The notes: generated from the letters alone by a model not told the origin. 64,000 nucleotides of DNA from Chlorokybus atmophyticus (GCA_009103225.1 RHPI01000585.1:285061-349060), one strand, 5' to 3'; shown: positions 1-11,458, counted from the first letter of the stretch. Numbers and translations are program-made.

Positions 1-1600
1 TGATATGTGACATTGCTGCAATGTCATGTGATGCTAAGATACTGTCGTCCACGTACACCAGCAACCACACTTGGCCGTCTTTACTGATAAAGAGCCCAGA
101 CCGCCCATCTACTCTAGCTCCTTACTGAGCCATATGTGCCAGACTCTTCGCGCTTGCCTAAGCCCAAAAAGAGCCTTGTATAGCAAGCAAGCCTTGTGTA
201 GCAAGCAAGCCATGCTTGAGCCTCCCTCCTCAAAACCTGAAGGCTGTTGCACGTAGATTTGCTCATTAAGCTCTCCATATAGAGAAGCAGTCTACACGTT
301 CAGGTGGTGCAGCTTGAAGTCCTCTACAGCAACCTTTGCAAACAGTGCCATGAAGGTTGTGTGCTTACTAGCAGGCGCAAACACCTCTTTGTAGTTAATG
401 CCCTCCTTTATAGGAAGACCTTTGCCACAAATCGCGCCTTATAGCGCTCACTGTTGCCGTTGCCATTACGCTTGATCTTATACACCTACTTGACAAGTTT
501 CACAAGGCGTCAAGCCCATGTACCTTGTGGAACCTAATTAAATACCCAAGGTAGCGTGTAGCGAAGCAATCTCCTCATCCATGGCCTTACGCCACACCTC
601 TGCGTCTGAAGCTGTAATGGCCTCTTTGTAGGTGCATGGCTCCTTCTTCTCAGTGGTTTGAGCACTCATGGCCTGAAAACTTTGGTACAATTGTGTGTGG
701 CGCTATGTTTCTCACAAGGTAGCGTCTCCTGCTCATCCACAGATGCAATCTTATCCTCCTCTAGATGTGGCGAATCGCCAAAGACCTCCACATCGACAGG
801 TGGTGCGGTGATGACGTCCGGCTTATCAGCAATGTCCATGGTTGTAAATAGTGTTGGTGGTGAAGTTGCCACCATATTCTCGTCGAAGACAACATCCCCC
901 CGAACCATAATCTTCTTGTTGTCCTCAAGCAAGATCCTGTATGCCTTGAGGTTTGGCTCGTACCTCACGAAGATGCCTGTCTCCCTTACATTCTCAAGCT
1001 TTTCCTCAGTTGCTTGGGGATGTATGGATACGCCTTGGCTCCAAACACACGCATGTGCGTCACATTAGGCTTCTCACCATAGTCACAACTCCCACGGGGT
1101 CTTGGCTTTGTTGCTCGTAGGGGCCCTTTTGCGAATGTAGTTGGCCGTGGCCAACGCCTCCGCCCACAAAGCTTTGTCCAATGTTGTATCTATAAGCATG
1201 GCAAGCGCTCCACAATCGTGCGGTTAAGACGCTCTGCAGCACCGTTTTGCTTAGGGGTGTAGGGTGCAGTAGTCTCATGCTTGATGCCATGCTCATTCAG
1301 GTGATTTTTTTTTAGGTGTGGTTGAGGTACTCAGAGCCCCGATAACTTCTCAACGCCAATACCTTTATCTTTGCTTGTGTAGCCAGCTAAGCCAGTGTCC
1401 TCTGGACTACAGCAGCAACATCCAACTTCGCAGCAACTGGAATGATAGCAGACAGTTTGCTGAAGTCATTAAAGAAAGTGGCAACATACCAACTCCCTCC
1501 AGTGGACGCAACTGGCATGGGATTGCACACATCTATGTGCACGAGCTGCAAGGGTGCTATATTAATGCGGGAAGAGGTAGGAAAAGGCTGGTTAAACATA
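1..1600 (-). pseudogene. Decayed Ty1/copia pol (integrase to RT), cut by the window edge
   Basis: Read on the minus strand, this stretch gives copia pol motifs in order. An integrase core (LVHIDVC, then FFNDFSKLS) lies near 1,390-1,600. The [14 protein letters not shown] block, which holds the third catalytic residue, lies near 1,210-1,290. A linker matching KAYRILLEDNKKI lies at about 900-950, then RT (EVFAPASKH near 370) and a VYVDD catalytic box near 46-58. Frameshifts, stops and a T-run near 1,305 break it, so no product is expected. The motifs closely resemble those of the intact copia at 58,492-62,373, so it probably belongs to the same family. RNase H and the 3' LTR would lie left of position 1. 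Confidence 0.75.
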
Positions 1601-1669
1601 CGAGGTTTGCTAGTATGTGATGCTTATAGTATAGTCAGCTTGTTGATGTTACGTAGACCATGTAACCCG

Positions 1670-2010
1670 GCTATGCTGTGGGATTTACAGTCAACACGAA
1701 TTATGGGAGTTATGGGTGTTATAACAGTTATGGTCAACTTTGACTTTTATTGCTGAGTAGTGTTAACTTCGACCAACTTGTTTGGATTAACTAGTTCTTG
1801 CTGGTGTTGACTAGCTTAATATATAAGTCACTATATGTGGCGCATATAGGGGGAATTGCCATAGGAACATACTTCTCTTTGTTGTTAACATGCTATTGCA
1901 CTTGTTATTCCCCCAATGTGAGCACATGTATGAAGTAGGGCGCATACATGCACATCAGTTCTTAACAGTTTGTGCTTCTTTTTGTACATCATGTTGAATA
2001 CAATAATAGC
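1670..2010 (+). repeat. Diverged copia-type LTR relic
   Basis: Strings such as gggagttatgggtgtt, ggtcaactttgac and gttgactag, followed by a TATA-like atatataag and a gcgcat...agttcttaaca end, follow the same order as the LTRs at 11,640-12,006 and 13,322-13,710. It is too diverged to define the ends. A plus-strand LTR here is not in the orientation of the pol fragment at 1-1,600, so it is probably a separate relic. Confidence 0.4.
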
Positions 2011-3149
2011 GGTGTTGAGGTACAGCATAGTGCGTGAGTGTGTATCTGTTACATACTAAGCAATATGTCGCTCAGTTGGCTGTTGCTGCAGTTGCCACCT
2101 GCTTGGCAATGGGTGGTCTTTTAGTTGTTACACGCAAAATCTCTTTTGCACACGTGCGTTGTGACTATGTATACAATGTAGCTTCAAGTATGCATGCCGT
2201 TGCTCCTTGATTTCGTTGAGGCATTCCTGACGTTTTTGTGCCAGCTGTGCATCCTTTCAATGCTTTCTCTCATTGTTATTAGTGATGAGTCAAGCGTCAA
2301 CACTCACTTGTGTAAGTATGGATGCGTATGCAATCACCCCTGCACCCCAAATCAAGTAATAAGCGCAATACAACAATCCGCAACTACATTCATCTTGCAT
2401 GTTTCTCTTTGCGCCTTGCTACCCCATTAACAACCTCCAAATGCACTACCACATTAATAAAGCACTGCACGCTTCGCACCCACCATAAGCTCTGCATTCC
2501 TCTGAGCTACAACCTCAATGTGCGCTATTTGCGTGTTTAATACATCATTGGTTTATCAAAGCGCCTATCATCAAGCAGATTGTACATTCTTACTTTCACA
2601 CAACATTACTCGCGCTCAGCTACGACTTTAGCCAATGCAATATACAGATCTTGCATTTCAATGCCAATTGCTCGTTGCGCTACTGCAAAGCCAATGTACG
2701 CTATTGCGTGACTAATTCATGCTCCTACAAACTTTTCAACCAATCATGCTAAAATTTGCAACTTCAAAAACCTCCCAACCTTCCATTACTTTACCTCAAC
2801 TTCTCGCACGTAATATATAAGCGTTTAACGGCTCAACAAATCATCCCATATTGGACCCACCGGTGCTATTGTTTAAGTTGGAGGGCACTGGGCAATGAGC
2901 TGAGGCAATACAGCACATTAATGAAGTAAGCGAGGAGCAAGAGCTGCTTCTTATTCCTCTTGCCATCGAGACAACAACCCAGTTGCGCGCACACTATTGG
3001 GTACAGCATGCTCTTAGCAAGGTCCCAATATGGGTACTCAGCCTTGTCAGATACTGTTTAAACCATTGCTTCAACGAGGTACGTGCCGAGTGCTAATTGA
3101 ATAGACTCGGGCTTTTATTGCTAAGCCCGTACTTGGTGACACATCGTTT
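2011..3149. other. No recognisable gene
   Basis: AT-rich sequence with only short open frames and no recognisable protein motif, RNA gene or repeat boundary. It is probably decayed transposon or intergenic DNA. Confidence 0.4.
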
Positions 3150-3620
3150 CACCATTTGTCCTTAACTAGTCGTAATCATGTGTGCTTCGCTGTTATGCTC
3201 TACCACCATGCTAAGAATCATCTTAATCTCCCCGAGGTTGCGCAATGCAAATGCTTACTGGAATCCGTGCTTTGTCTCCTTCAGGTCTTACCTTGCTTGG
3301 TCATAATGATGAGGTCGACCACATACACGAGCAAGTAAACCTTCTTCTCTTCATGATTAAAGAGCCCCGCAATTTTTGAGGATGCATTATAACTGAGTTT
3401 CTCCAACTTTGCTATGAGGCAAATGTGCCACAAATGTGGTGCTTATTGCAGCCCAAACGAAGTCTTTACAAAATTGCAAACCATGCCTGGCTCCCCTTCT
3501 ACATGGCCTAATGGTTGCTTAGTGTGGATCTCTTTCTCTAGCTCACATAAGAGAAAGCAGTTTGCACCAAATTGGTGACCCACCGTCTTGATCGACAACC
3601 ATGGTAACTAATGTGCAGAA
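3150..3620 (-). pseudogene. Copia reverse transcriptase fragment
   Basis: The minus strand encodes fragments matching the RT palm of the intact copia at 58.5-62.4 kb: a KLEKLSYNASS-like segment, LFNHEEKKVYLLVYV, and the catalytic box read as YVVD instead of YVDD. Stops interrupt it on both sides. It is a short relic of the same copia family as the fragment at 1-1,600 and could be part of the same broken copy. Confidence 0.6.
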
Positions 3621-3654
3621 GGTTGCATACTTACAGGTGCAAATACTTTCTCAA

Positions 3655-3885
3655 AATCTTGTGAGTTCATGAAGCGCATGAAATGCGCGCCCATGAACTC
3701 AAGAACTCGTTGCTGAGTTATGAGACACTTGTGCCCCTAATGCCTTGGGCACTTGGGGGCACAAGCACTTATTGGGCGTGAGTTGCGAGTCTCAAGCTCC
3801 TTACCACGTCGCTTAAAACCCTAGCATGTCGGCGCCATCCTTGGTGTGGGTGGCGAGTGTGGTGCGCTTCAACTCACATACATAT
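3655..3885 (-). repeat. DIRS-like terminal repeat, inverted copy
   Basis: This is the reverse complement of the sequence at about 4,190-4,385 and 8,950-9,165. Shared landmarks are gccatccttggtgtgggtggcgagtg, the gtgcccc/cacttgggggcac stem, and the gcgcatgaaatgcgcgcccatgaactc block. With the copy at 4,190 it forms a large inverted repeat around about 3,890-4,185. Confidence 0.6.
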
Positions 3886-3904
3886 TATATGCGACACACA
3901 GCTC

Positions 3905-4445
3905 GTGCTGGGGGGTCGCTATGGGTCAATAGCACGGTGGCTATGCCCAGCACCCAAGTGCATTACACTACAAATGTGCAGTGTATAGATGCAGGCTGAT
4001 GTACTCACAAGTCTGCACTAGGGTGCTAGGCTACAACTATGAGAACTTTTTCTTCACGTTAGGTGCGAAAGTCACGCGCTTTTTCGGTCTTCGACATAGT
4101 GATGGCACCATCGTTGTTGATGCAGAGATCGAAGCCTAGAAAGCCTGTATACACCCGCTTAGTAAACCACACTCGCCACCCACGGCAAGGATGGCACCGC
4201 CGTGCTAGGGTTTCGTGCAACTAAGTAAGGAGCTTGTGACTTAGCACTCACTCTAGTGAGTGCTTGTGCCCCCAAGTGCTTAGGGCACTAAGGGCACAAG
4301 AGTCTCATAACTCATCAACGAGTTCTTGAGTTCACGGGTGCGCATGTCATGCGCTTCATGAACTCATATAACTCACACACGAGTTATATGCGACATACAG
4401 CTCATGCTGGGGGGTCGCTATGGGTCAATAGATGGATAAAAATAG
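3905..4445 (+). repeat. DIRS-like terminal unit beside the recombinase gene end
   Basis: It starts gctggggggtcgctatgggtcaatag and runs through gccacccac...gtgctagggttt to gaactcatat. A second copy of the 26-base start lies at about 4,408-4,434, directly before the recombinase stop at 4,448. The same unit of about 465 bp is found at 24,003-24,467, inserted in a gypsy RT. Duplicated and inverted terminal blocks like these are typical of DIRS/PAT-type elements, which lack LTRs. Confidence 0.55.
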
Positions 4446-4447
4446 TT

Positions 4448-5432
4448 TCAGCGCGTACCACCTAAGCCGAGGCTCCTCGTTAGAGTGTGCAACTCAGGCA
4501 ACGCAGCGCGCACATAGCCCTCAGCTGCATTAGAAGACTTCCAATGCCCGAATTGCTGCCACAAGTGCTGGGGCACACCAGCTTTCGCGGTTTGGGTCGC
4601 AGCTCTCGAATGGGCAGAGTATGTGCCAAAGCGCGTGGGGTCCTCCCCTACCGCCTTAATGCCTGCCTTCTTCCTACCAAGAATGGTGCCATATGGTACC
4701 ACGGTGTTGCGTATGACGCACGTTCCCCCCGCTCGTATAATGGAGCGCAGCAACTTGCCCGGACCCGCGTGCCGATATCCCGAGGCAAATAACAACTTTT
4801 TGGTGTGCATCACAAGGCACAAATCACCGCCCACAGCAGCTATATGCACTATGGCGCCCATACCGTGTTGATCGGTTTTGCTGCGCGGGATGATGAGATC
4901 CATGTGGCCTGGGCGAAACAATGTCCTCCGCATTGACCTTCGCTAGGTTGGAATATCGCATCATACCTGCAAATTGCAACAGCACCGCCACCGTTTGCAA
5001 CCTGGCCACCAAGTCCCACCCGTTGCAAGCAAAGTGCGAGACCATGGCTCGCAAGTGCTCAGGCGCGCAGGCGTCCTTCTTCCGCATGTTCAATGGGAGC
5101 AGCCTGGCAGCGACCTCACGCACCACAGAAACAAGTGCATGCGCAATGGGAGAGGCCTGGCCTACCATGGTATGCGCAGCATGTATGGCCAAAGAGGCAT
5201 GTTTCACAGGTGCCGGGGTGGTGGAATCCACCAACACCTTGGTCAGGAAAAGGGCCACTATGCCAGGGTTTGCTGGTAGGGCAGCCCAACCATGAGGCGT
5301 GCAGAACTCCACAAAGCGGCGCCAGTAGCCCTCATGGCCGCGGAGGGTGCTAGTAGCGCGTGACGCCGTGGCCATTGTCGGGTATAAGGTGCGCAGGCGC
5401 TCAATCTCATAGTCTCCAAGGACGTTGGGCAT
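4448..5432 (-). pseudogene. Tyrosine recombinase of the DIRS-like element
   Basis: Two overlapping minus-strand frames (4,824-5,432 and 4,448-4,933) make one recombinase broken by a frameshift near 4,830-4,930. The first has an N-terminal SAM-like helical region (STLRGHEGYWRRFVEFC) and the first catalytic arginine in GMMRYSNLAKVNAEDI. The second has the AHSRAATQTAKAGVPQHLW box (HxxR type), FGHWKS, and the tyrosine in NAAEGYVRA. The R...HxxR...Y set is therefore still recognisable. The enzyme would join element DNA to the target by strand exchange. A Crypton recombinase is the alternative, but the RT and RNase H next to it favour DIRS. Confidence 0.75.
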
Positions 5433-5861
5433 GAGCGACTATAGGCTACGCTTAATAGCAGATGTAGACAGCATGTATCAATGGTCAGGACGCAAGTCAA
5501 TCCGCAATGCCCACATGCGACTATTAGGCAAGCCCTCTTGAAGTTCCGTGGCTTGAGGGCTAGGCCACAAGCAGGCTGGGCTTCTGGGTAGGCTTACAAC
5601 ATATGCGACAAATGGTGCCCACACCGCCGGGGCCGAGCACGGGCCACCAACATTGGGTTGTCCACTCGGGCACAATGAGGCACATGCGAGCCTTGCATTC
5701 GCGGGCATGGAGCAGGACAGTGCCAACACGGTGTGGTGGGGGATGGCACCAGTTGTTGCCACCACTCCAGTCAGAGTGAAAGGGATTGTCGGATGAGCTC
5801 GGACATGATAACGCCGAGTTGAAGGCCACACACACAATAGTGGCATCCGTGGCGGAGCGGT

Positions 5862-7040
5862 CTACATCAATAGGGCCCCACTTGCGAGCAAGCGGACCCA
5901 TGGGGTTTGCAAGGTCCAACCGTTCCGATCCGGTGCTTTGGAGAGCGCGTCCGCCTCCTCATGGAGCTCACGTGGTAACCACTCCACATGCAAGCGGATG
6001 CAATGCCGGTGGAAATGTAAGAAAATACGGCATGCCACTTGCTGCAAGTGCTCGGCCTCACAGCCCCCTTTGCGCATAATGTAGTACACATTGCGGGCAT
6101 CGCCATGGCACAGCACCGTGCGTCCATGTAGCTCTTCCTCCACAGTGAGTAAGGCACGCTCAAGCCCGAGTAGCTCGCGATATGTTGATGAAGTCAAGCA
6201 CTCGTCCGGTGTGAATGTGCCTTTCGCCACGGGGGTATGCTGAATCTGCTTTCACCACGGCCAGGGTGGAGGCATGCGCAGCCTTGGAGCGAGCATCAAA
6301 TAGGAAATCGCCAATGTATGGCAGGACGCGGATGCCTTGTACACGCCAATAGCGCACCAATTGCTTTATCACCTTGGTGAATACGAAGCAAGCTGTGCTC
6401 AACTCAAACGGCAACGACTAAAAGTTGTACACTTTGCCCGCAAATGAGAACCCCAAGTAGCCCTAGAAGGCGGGGTGTATGTCTACATGATGGTATCCGG
6501 ACTGCAAGTCCGTGGAGAACAACCAGTCCTCAGGCTGCAAGTCTGGAATGCCGCGCACATCCTTATACTTGAACGATGTGTTCACGAAATAGGAGTTAAC
6601 GCAAGTCCATGATGAGGCGCAGCTTGCGGCCATCACTGACCACGTTAAGTGGGCTCACCACGAGGGGAGGGGGGGGTCACACACTCTTGTGCGGCCCCAC
6701 TATGCACTAGGTTGGCGATGGCAGCCGCAGTGAAGTCCGTAAACTCATGCACACCATTGTGGTTGGTGAATGCCCAGTCGGGGGGTGGGTCAGTCGCCCA
6801 TGGTAGCTTGTACCCGTACTCCACCCCCGAGAGCACCATGGTGGACTCACAAAATTGCTGCCATGCTGGCAGGGCCCCCCATAAGCGGTGCCTCATGTAT
6901 GGGCCTTCCACCACCAAATTGCTAGGTGCTCGTGCAAAGTCATGGTGTTTCCTCCAGTCCTCCACCAACTCCGACTCAATTGATGTGCAGTTAAGTGCCA
7001 CCGTGCACGCTGCCGCCGTTTCTGCACCCCGTCTGTCCAA
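5862..7040 (-). pseudogene. Reverse transcriptase-RNase H of the DIRS-like element
   Basis: Minus strand, downstream of gag and upstream of the recombinase. The RT is visible from a VVSDGRKLRLIMDLR-like block near 6,600-6,660, through a TDLQSGYHHVDI-like block near 6,490-6,530, to LPFELSTACFVFTKV and LVRYWRVQGIRVLPYIGDFL at 6,300-6,414. The active site reads YIGD, so one of the two catalytic aspartates is lost. RNase H follows (ELLGLERALLTVEEELHG at about 6,125-6,180; VEWLPRELHEEADALSKAP near 5,930-5,990). Stops near 6,160 and 6,420 split the frame. The 6,645-7,040 part is a linker before RT with no recognised domain. Confidence 0.7.
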
Positions 7041-7588
7041 GAAGTGAGTGCATGCACTCTTATCTTGGCACGGTCATTTTTAATTAAAACGATGTCCGAT
7101 GGGGACGTTTAAGGTGTCAAAAGAAAACGTTTTTGAGCGCTGAAGCCCAGGAGCCAAATGTAAAAAGGCTTTCGTCTGGTCGGTGCCTCAAACGAAAGTT
7201 ATGAGCCAAACAAGTTGCAACCATAGCAAACCTTGTTCAAATTGCATGTTCTTGGGCTCTACTTGAGCGTCACTGTGTCATAATTATGAAATCAAAGCTT
7301 TAATCCATTTGAGGGTCATTTAAGACGTCAAAAGCAAGTACAGGCAATATATGCGCGCAAGTGTAAAGCTACTAGGCTGTCACAACACAGCTACGGGGCT
7401 ACTATGTGAGCAAATGGTCCCCACGCCCTGCAGGCTCACGGCAACATGCACGCAGGTGCCTAGGCTTCCCATAGATGTAGCAGATGCGGACATCCCGCTA
7501 GCCCCCAGTAGAAGCTGCTTGAGACTGCTTAGGAGCGGTTCGGTAACTGGTCTGCCCCGCACCCCATGCATAGGACCCAAAGTAGCGC

Positions 7589-7628
7589 GGGGGGGGGGGG
7601 GGGGGGGGGGNGGGGGGGGGGGGGGGGG
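7589..7628. repeat. Poly-G tract of about 40 bases with an N
   Basis: An unbroken G run containing one N at 7,611. The matching position in the second gag fragment (9,781-9,797) is also a natural G tract (gggggggggaggggggg). This run therefore looks like an expanded or mis-assembled version of a real tract that encodes prolines on the minus strand. Confidence 0.7.
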
Positions 7629-7630
7629 TC

Positions 7631-7876
7631 TTACTGGCCCCGCCCCTTGTTGGGGTAGTAGGCAGGCTTTGCCTTGGGCTTTGGCTGCGCCGCAGCCACA
7701 TCCTTCAACGCCTTCTTCGGGCGCTTTGCCTCATCATCATCCACGGCGAGGGGGTTGCGCACCAGCTTGTCTACAACCTTCCAATCATGCTTGTTGGCCA
7801 CTTCCACATAGTGGAATTGCTTACACACCTCATCCAATGCTGCGCCCAGAGCACACATGAGCAACACGCGTTGCAT
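7631..7876 (-). pseudogene. DIRS-like gag, C-terminal part
   Basis: Minus-strand frame with ALDEVCKQFHYVEVANKH, WKVVDKLVRNPLA and a basic AAAQPKPKAKPAYYPNKGRG tail. It matches the frame at 9,533-10,126 almost residue for residue in its shared part, so it is a real coding relic. In the other copy the tail is followed by a Pro-rich stretch and a CYNCGEPG half zinc knuckle; here that region falls in the poly-G tract. Retroelement Gag binds the RNA genome. Confidence 0.55.
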
Positions 7877-8054
7877 GTTTCTACGGGCTTAAAGCCACCG
7901 CATCTAGCGCCAAGCGCACCCCCAATCCATTCCCATACCTATCATGTGCAAATGCGCATGCAAATGCAGATGTTGTGCCCTGTTGTGCTTGTTCCCTTGC
8001 TGTGGGGTAGTCGGAATGTGAATACAGAGGTTAACATACAATGGTGTTAAGTGC

Positions 8055-8056
<2 letters not shown>

Positions 8057-8135
<79 letters not shown>

Positions 8136-8136
8136 N
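8057..8136. repeat. Poly-C tract of about 79 bases ending in N
   Basis: A run of C from 8,057 to 8,135, then one N. It separates the gag N-terminal part from the C-terminal part. Its length is beyond what ordinary assembly handles reliably, so it may be a true homopolymer of uncertain size or a join artefact. Confidence 0.7.
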
Positions 8137-8199
8137 TAAGGCCCATGATGCACGCATGTGCAAGCGTGCGTGGGCGAAGTCCACACCCACATGATCATG

Positions 8200-8921
8200 T
8201 GCCTACATGTGCATATGGCGGTGCTCAATAAAGAATGAGCCCACCTGTCATGTTCTCCTTTCGGCCTTTGGCGAAGTGGGGTCCCTCGGCAAGGTGCGTG
8301 GGCACTCGGGCGACGGAGGACGCCGCCGAGCCGAGACGAGCCGCCACCTCGAGGTGTTGTCGAGCCCGCTTCTTCAAATTCTCCTTTCAAGGGGTAACGG
8401 GCTCGCTGAAGCGGGTGGCCATGGCTCCCACTCGAGCATTGGGGTTGGTGGAGTCGCCGAAGGATGTCGCGACGAAGGATGCTCACAAGTAGGGGGTGGT
8501 TGAGCTCGTCACCGGGCTCATTACGAGGGATGGCGGGCGCCTTTCCACACTTTAAGCAAATGTTTTCCGCCTCCAACACCTCCAACCTCCTCGCCATGTC
8601 CTCCACGGACATCATGGACGGGGTGGTAGAGCGTCTTGGACTTGGAGCCCGCTTTTGGCGCTTTGGGCGAAAGTTCTCGTTCGACTCCTTAGCGGACTCC
8701 TCATCCTCACCTCCACCACCACCCTCCTTACTCACCTCCTCTTCTCTCCCACCGCCGGCGGGGCGCACCTCTCCCTCCTCTCTCTCCTTCCTTCCCTCCT
8801 CCACCTTTTGACGCGGACTCTTAGGCCGCGACAAGCGATTGGCGACTAGCAACGCCGCCGCGGCCGTGGCCGCCACCTCCTCTCCATCATAGTGGGCACT
8901 CGCTTGTGACCGTGTGACCAT
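8200..8921 (-). pseudogene. DIRS-like gag, N-terminal part
   Basis: The most likely start is the methionine at 8,921 (MVTRSQASAHYDGEEVAAT). The chain is very charged (KEREEGEVRP, GGGGGEDEESAKESNENF, RPKRQKRAPSPRRS), followed by a short coiled coil (SVEDMARRLEVLEAENICLKC). It lies just inside the right terminal repeat, as expected for the first gene of a minus-strand DIRS-like element. The frame runs into the poly-C tract. No enzymatic domain is seen. Confidence 0.5.
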
Positions 8922-8944
8922 GGTGGAGGGCCGCCTCCGTCCAC

Positions 8945-9170
8945 ACCTTCTCCCCACACTCGCCACCCACGCCAAGGATGGCGCCGCCGTGCTAGGGTTC
9001 CAAGCGACTAGATAAGAAGCTTGTGATCCACAACTCACTCTGGTGAGTGCTTGTGCCCCCAAGTGCCTAGGGCACTAGGGGCACAAGAGTCTCATAACTC
9101 ACTAACGAGTTTTTGAGTTCATGGGCGCGCATTGCATGCGCTTCATGAACTCGTATGACGTGAGCAAACT
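8945..9170 (+). repeat. DIRS-like terminal repeat, right copy
   Basis: Shares cgccacccacgccaaggatgg, gtgctaggg, the gtgcccccaagtgcctagggcactaggggcac hairpin and gcgcattgcatgcgcttcatgaactcg with the copies at 4,190-4,385 and 24,270-24,467. Confidence 0.6.
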
Positions 9171-9599
9171 CATGGTGCTTCATTCAGCCATGAACAAGGT
9201 CCTCCTCCATGCTAGTATAGCCACTGCACACGACTACGAAGCTTCATCAACAATGGAGCTCAGCAAGAGCCTCAACGGCATATCAACCGTAAAACGGCCA
9301 CAACTTATGCAAACAGTGTACAAATTATTTTTTATTTTGCTCAGCACAACACTCTCAGCGTTATTGTGATGGTCGTAACTTATTTAAGAATGTTCAAAGA
9401 CCCCCAGCAAAAGTTATGAGCAAAATGGCGAGTCTCACGTAGTGGATTACGAATCCAACACTTTTATTCACCTTGCTTGCAGTTTAATTCACCAAAGCAA
9501 CAGTCGTGAACGCAGAAAAGTGCCCCACCGGGCTATAGCATCAACGAGTGCAAGTGTACAGCTACTAAGCTGTCACAATAGCTACAGTGCTGCGCTACT

Positions 9600-10126
9600 A
9601 AACTAGTGGCCGCCACATCTTGCTGAGGGCTTACAGCAATAGGCACGAAGGGCCCCGGCTCCCCACAGTTGTAGCAAGTGCGCGAGTCGCGCTGGCCCTC
9701 CATGGATGCGGCCTGAGACTGCATAAGAGCAGTCCTGTGTCTTGTATGCCCCACATCAGATGCATATGACCCGAAGTAGCGGGGGGGGGAGGGGGGGTAA
9801 CGGCCCCGCTCCTTGTCGGGAGTGTAGGCCACCTTCGCCTTGGGCTTGGGCTGCGCCGCAGCCGCCTCCTTAATTGCCTTTTTAAGGCGCTTTGCCTCTG
9901 CATTGTTTGTAGCTAGAGGGTCTTTCGTGAGCTCCTCCACCACCTTCCAACTACGCTTGTTGACAACTTGAACATGGTGGAACTGCTGGCACACCTCGTC
10001 CAATGCTGGTGCACAGAGCAGATGTGAGCAACGTTGGTTGCGGGCATTCATGCATAGGCTTAAAGCCCCTGGGTTTAGCGCCAGGTGCACCCACATTAAC
10101 ATCACCATCTCCCACATGCAAATCAT
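9600..10126 (-). pseudogene. Second DIRS-like gag fragment
   Basis: The minus-strand frame repeats the 7,631-7,876 protein (ALDEVCQQFHHVQVVNK, WKVVEELTKDPLA, AAAAQPKPKAKVAYTPDK). It continues through a proline-rich YPPSPPRYFGSY segment into CYNCGEPGPFVP, the first half of a CCHC zinc knuckle. No RT or recombinase follows on its lower side, where the terminal repeat at 8,945-9,170 is reached. It is either a truncated second copy or part of a rearranged tandem insertion. Confidence 0.55.
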
Positions 10127-10391
10127 CGACCATATGCAAAACCCCGCAATATAGCCCTAGGGAAAGCCGTTTGTGACTCGCAAACGGCTTGCCCCAATGT
10201 ATGATGCAGAAATATAACATATAAACCATAAGCAAAAATAGGTATTTTATTTTATGTGATCGCTTTTGCAAGCAGCCTTGCAAAAGTTTTGCCGTAAAAT
10301 TAGAGTGGTTACGGCAAGCTTACGGCCATTTCTCGTGTTCAACCCAAAGCAAAAAGTTGTTGTAACGTTTTTCATCACACCCCAACGTTTG
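10127..10391. other. No recognisable gene
   Basis: A short inverted pair (aagccgtttgtgactcgcaaacggctt) near 10,162-10,188 is the only structure seen. Confidence 0.35.
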
Positions 10392-10512
10392 GTAGTGTGC
10401 AAACGCACCCATACGCATGCGTTACCCGGCGAGGCTTGATGCAACATTGACATCAATGTTGCATCAAGCCTCGCCGGGTAACGCATCCGTATGGGTGCGT
10501 TTACACAACTAC
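10392..10512. repeat. Foldback element with arms of about 58 bp
   Basis: The left arm (gtagtgtgcaaacgcaccc...gcaacattga) and the right arm (catcaatgttgc...gtttacacaactac) are reverse complements apart from a few mismatches, with a loop of only a few bases near 10,450. It is consistent with a MITE or foldback element, or a hairpin RNA source. No target duplication is obvious. Confidence 0.75.
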
Positions 10513-11458
10513 CACGTACTGAGGGATGCTGGCAGCATTAACGTTGCAATGAGGTGAGTGTTCCAAATGAAGTTTTTAATTGGCCGTTGTAGCTTGATTA
10601 CAGTTGTGCGTACGATACCTTTCTCTACATGAGTATGATCTTTCGACAATTGCATAATGCAACTTTTAAAGTTTAAAATACCTGCGCCTGTCCATGGAGG
10701 TATTTCGCAAATCAAAGGAGGTATTTTGCGGCTCCTAGGCCGAAATACCAGCTAGCAGACGCACCGTTCGATTGGTGGTATTATACTATCTTTTGCATAC
10801 AAACTCACGCAACGCCAGCAGCCAAAGCGTTAACCTTTGCAGCTAAGACAAAGCTAATAGTCAGGGGTGCTTGGGCATTAGGCAAGAGATCGAGCGGTTG
10901 CAGATGAACGTAAGAACTACCAACGGCTAAAGCAAGACAAGGCTCGACAAAACATTATTGGTGTTCTTCACTTTAAATGAGCTTTGTGCGTGCGCCTAAT
11001 TGAGTATCAACCAGCTTCTCGTGCTGACACATATTCATGTGTTTGTTGTAAGCAGGTGTTGTTGCTGTTTCTTATTTTGTGGTAAAATCTAAGTAAGTTT
11101 TGTGTTTGGCCTCGCCACTGAAGGCGAGTACCGGTTGTCATGCTGACACATGTTTATGTGCCAATTGTCGGTGGTGTGCTATACTACTTATTACACTCTC
11201 TTGACTATGCCGGTTATACCAAGTGTGCTGCACTGCTCCAACCTACTCCAAGTGAGCTTTGTGTGCGGTCGTGTGTTAATGATGTACAGCGGCTTATGTT
11301 AATGCATGTTCATCTGGCAGTTGCAATAGATTTGCGCAGCAGTTGTGACATCTTGGCCTATCACTACTGCTGCTCAGCACTTATGGTGAGCTTCATGTTC
11401 AGGGCATTCACTTGTATCCACTGACATCCGTGTCTTATAGTGTTTGTTGCTGATGCGG
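10513..11458. other. No confident gene
   Basis: Holds possible short exon-like pieces, for example around 10,860-10,907 before a gtaaga donor, and a repeated tgctgacacat(a/g)tt(c/t)atgtg phrase at 11,023 and 11,142. Nothing can be assigned. Confidence 0.3.

Larger units (their letters stand above)
4190..9170 (-). mobile_element. DIRS-like tyrosine-recombinase retrotransposon, decayed
   Basis: Between matching terminal repeats (about 4,190-4,440 and 8,945-9,170, same orientation) the minus strand reads gag, then RT, RNase H and tyrosine recombinase. That is the DIRS order, with a recombinase in place of a DDE integrase. The coding parts carry frameshifts, a damaged RT active site (YIGD) and two homopolymer tracts, so the copy looks dead. 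DIRS elements are known from green algae and several animals and protists but not flowering plants, which is one reason to suspect an alga. Confidence 0.7.

Noticed and set aside
4487-5353. Several plus-strand open frames opposite the recombinase
   Set aside because: They mirror the minus-strand recombinase coding sequence, have no motifs and are shadows of its GC-rich codons.
7351-7860. Plus-strand frame with a poly-glycine centre; similar poly-glycine frame at 7,904-8,146
   Set aside because: The glycines come from the G and C homopolymer tracts; the real coding signal (gag) is on the minus strand.
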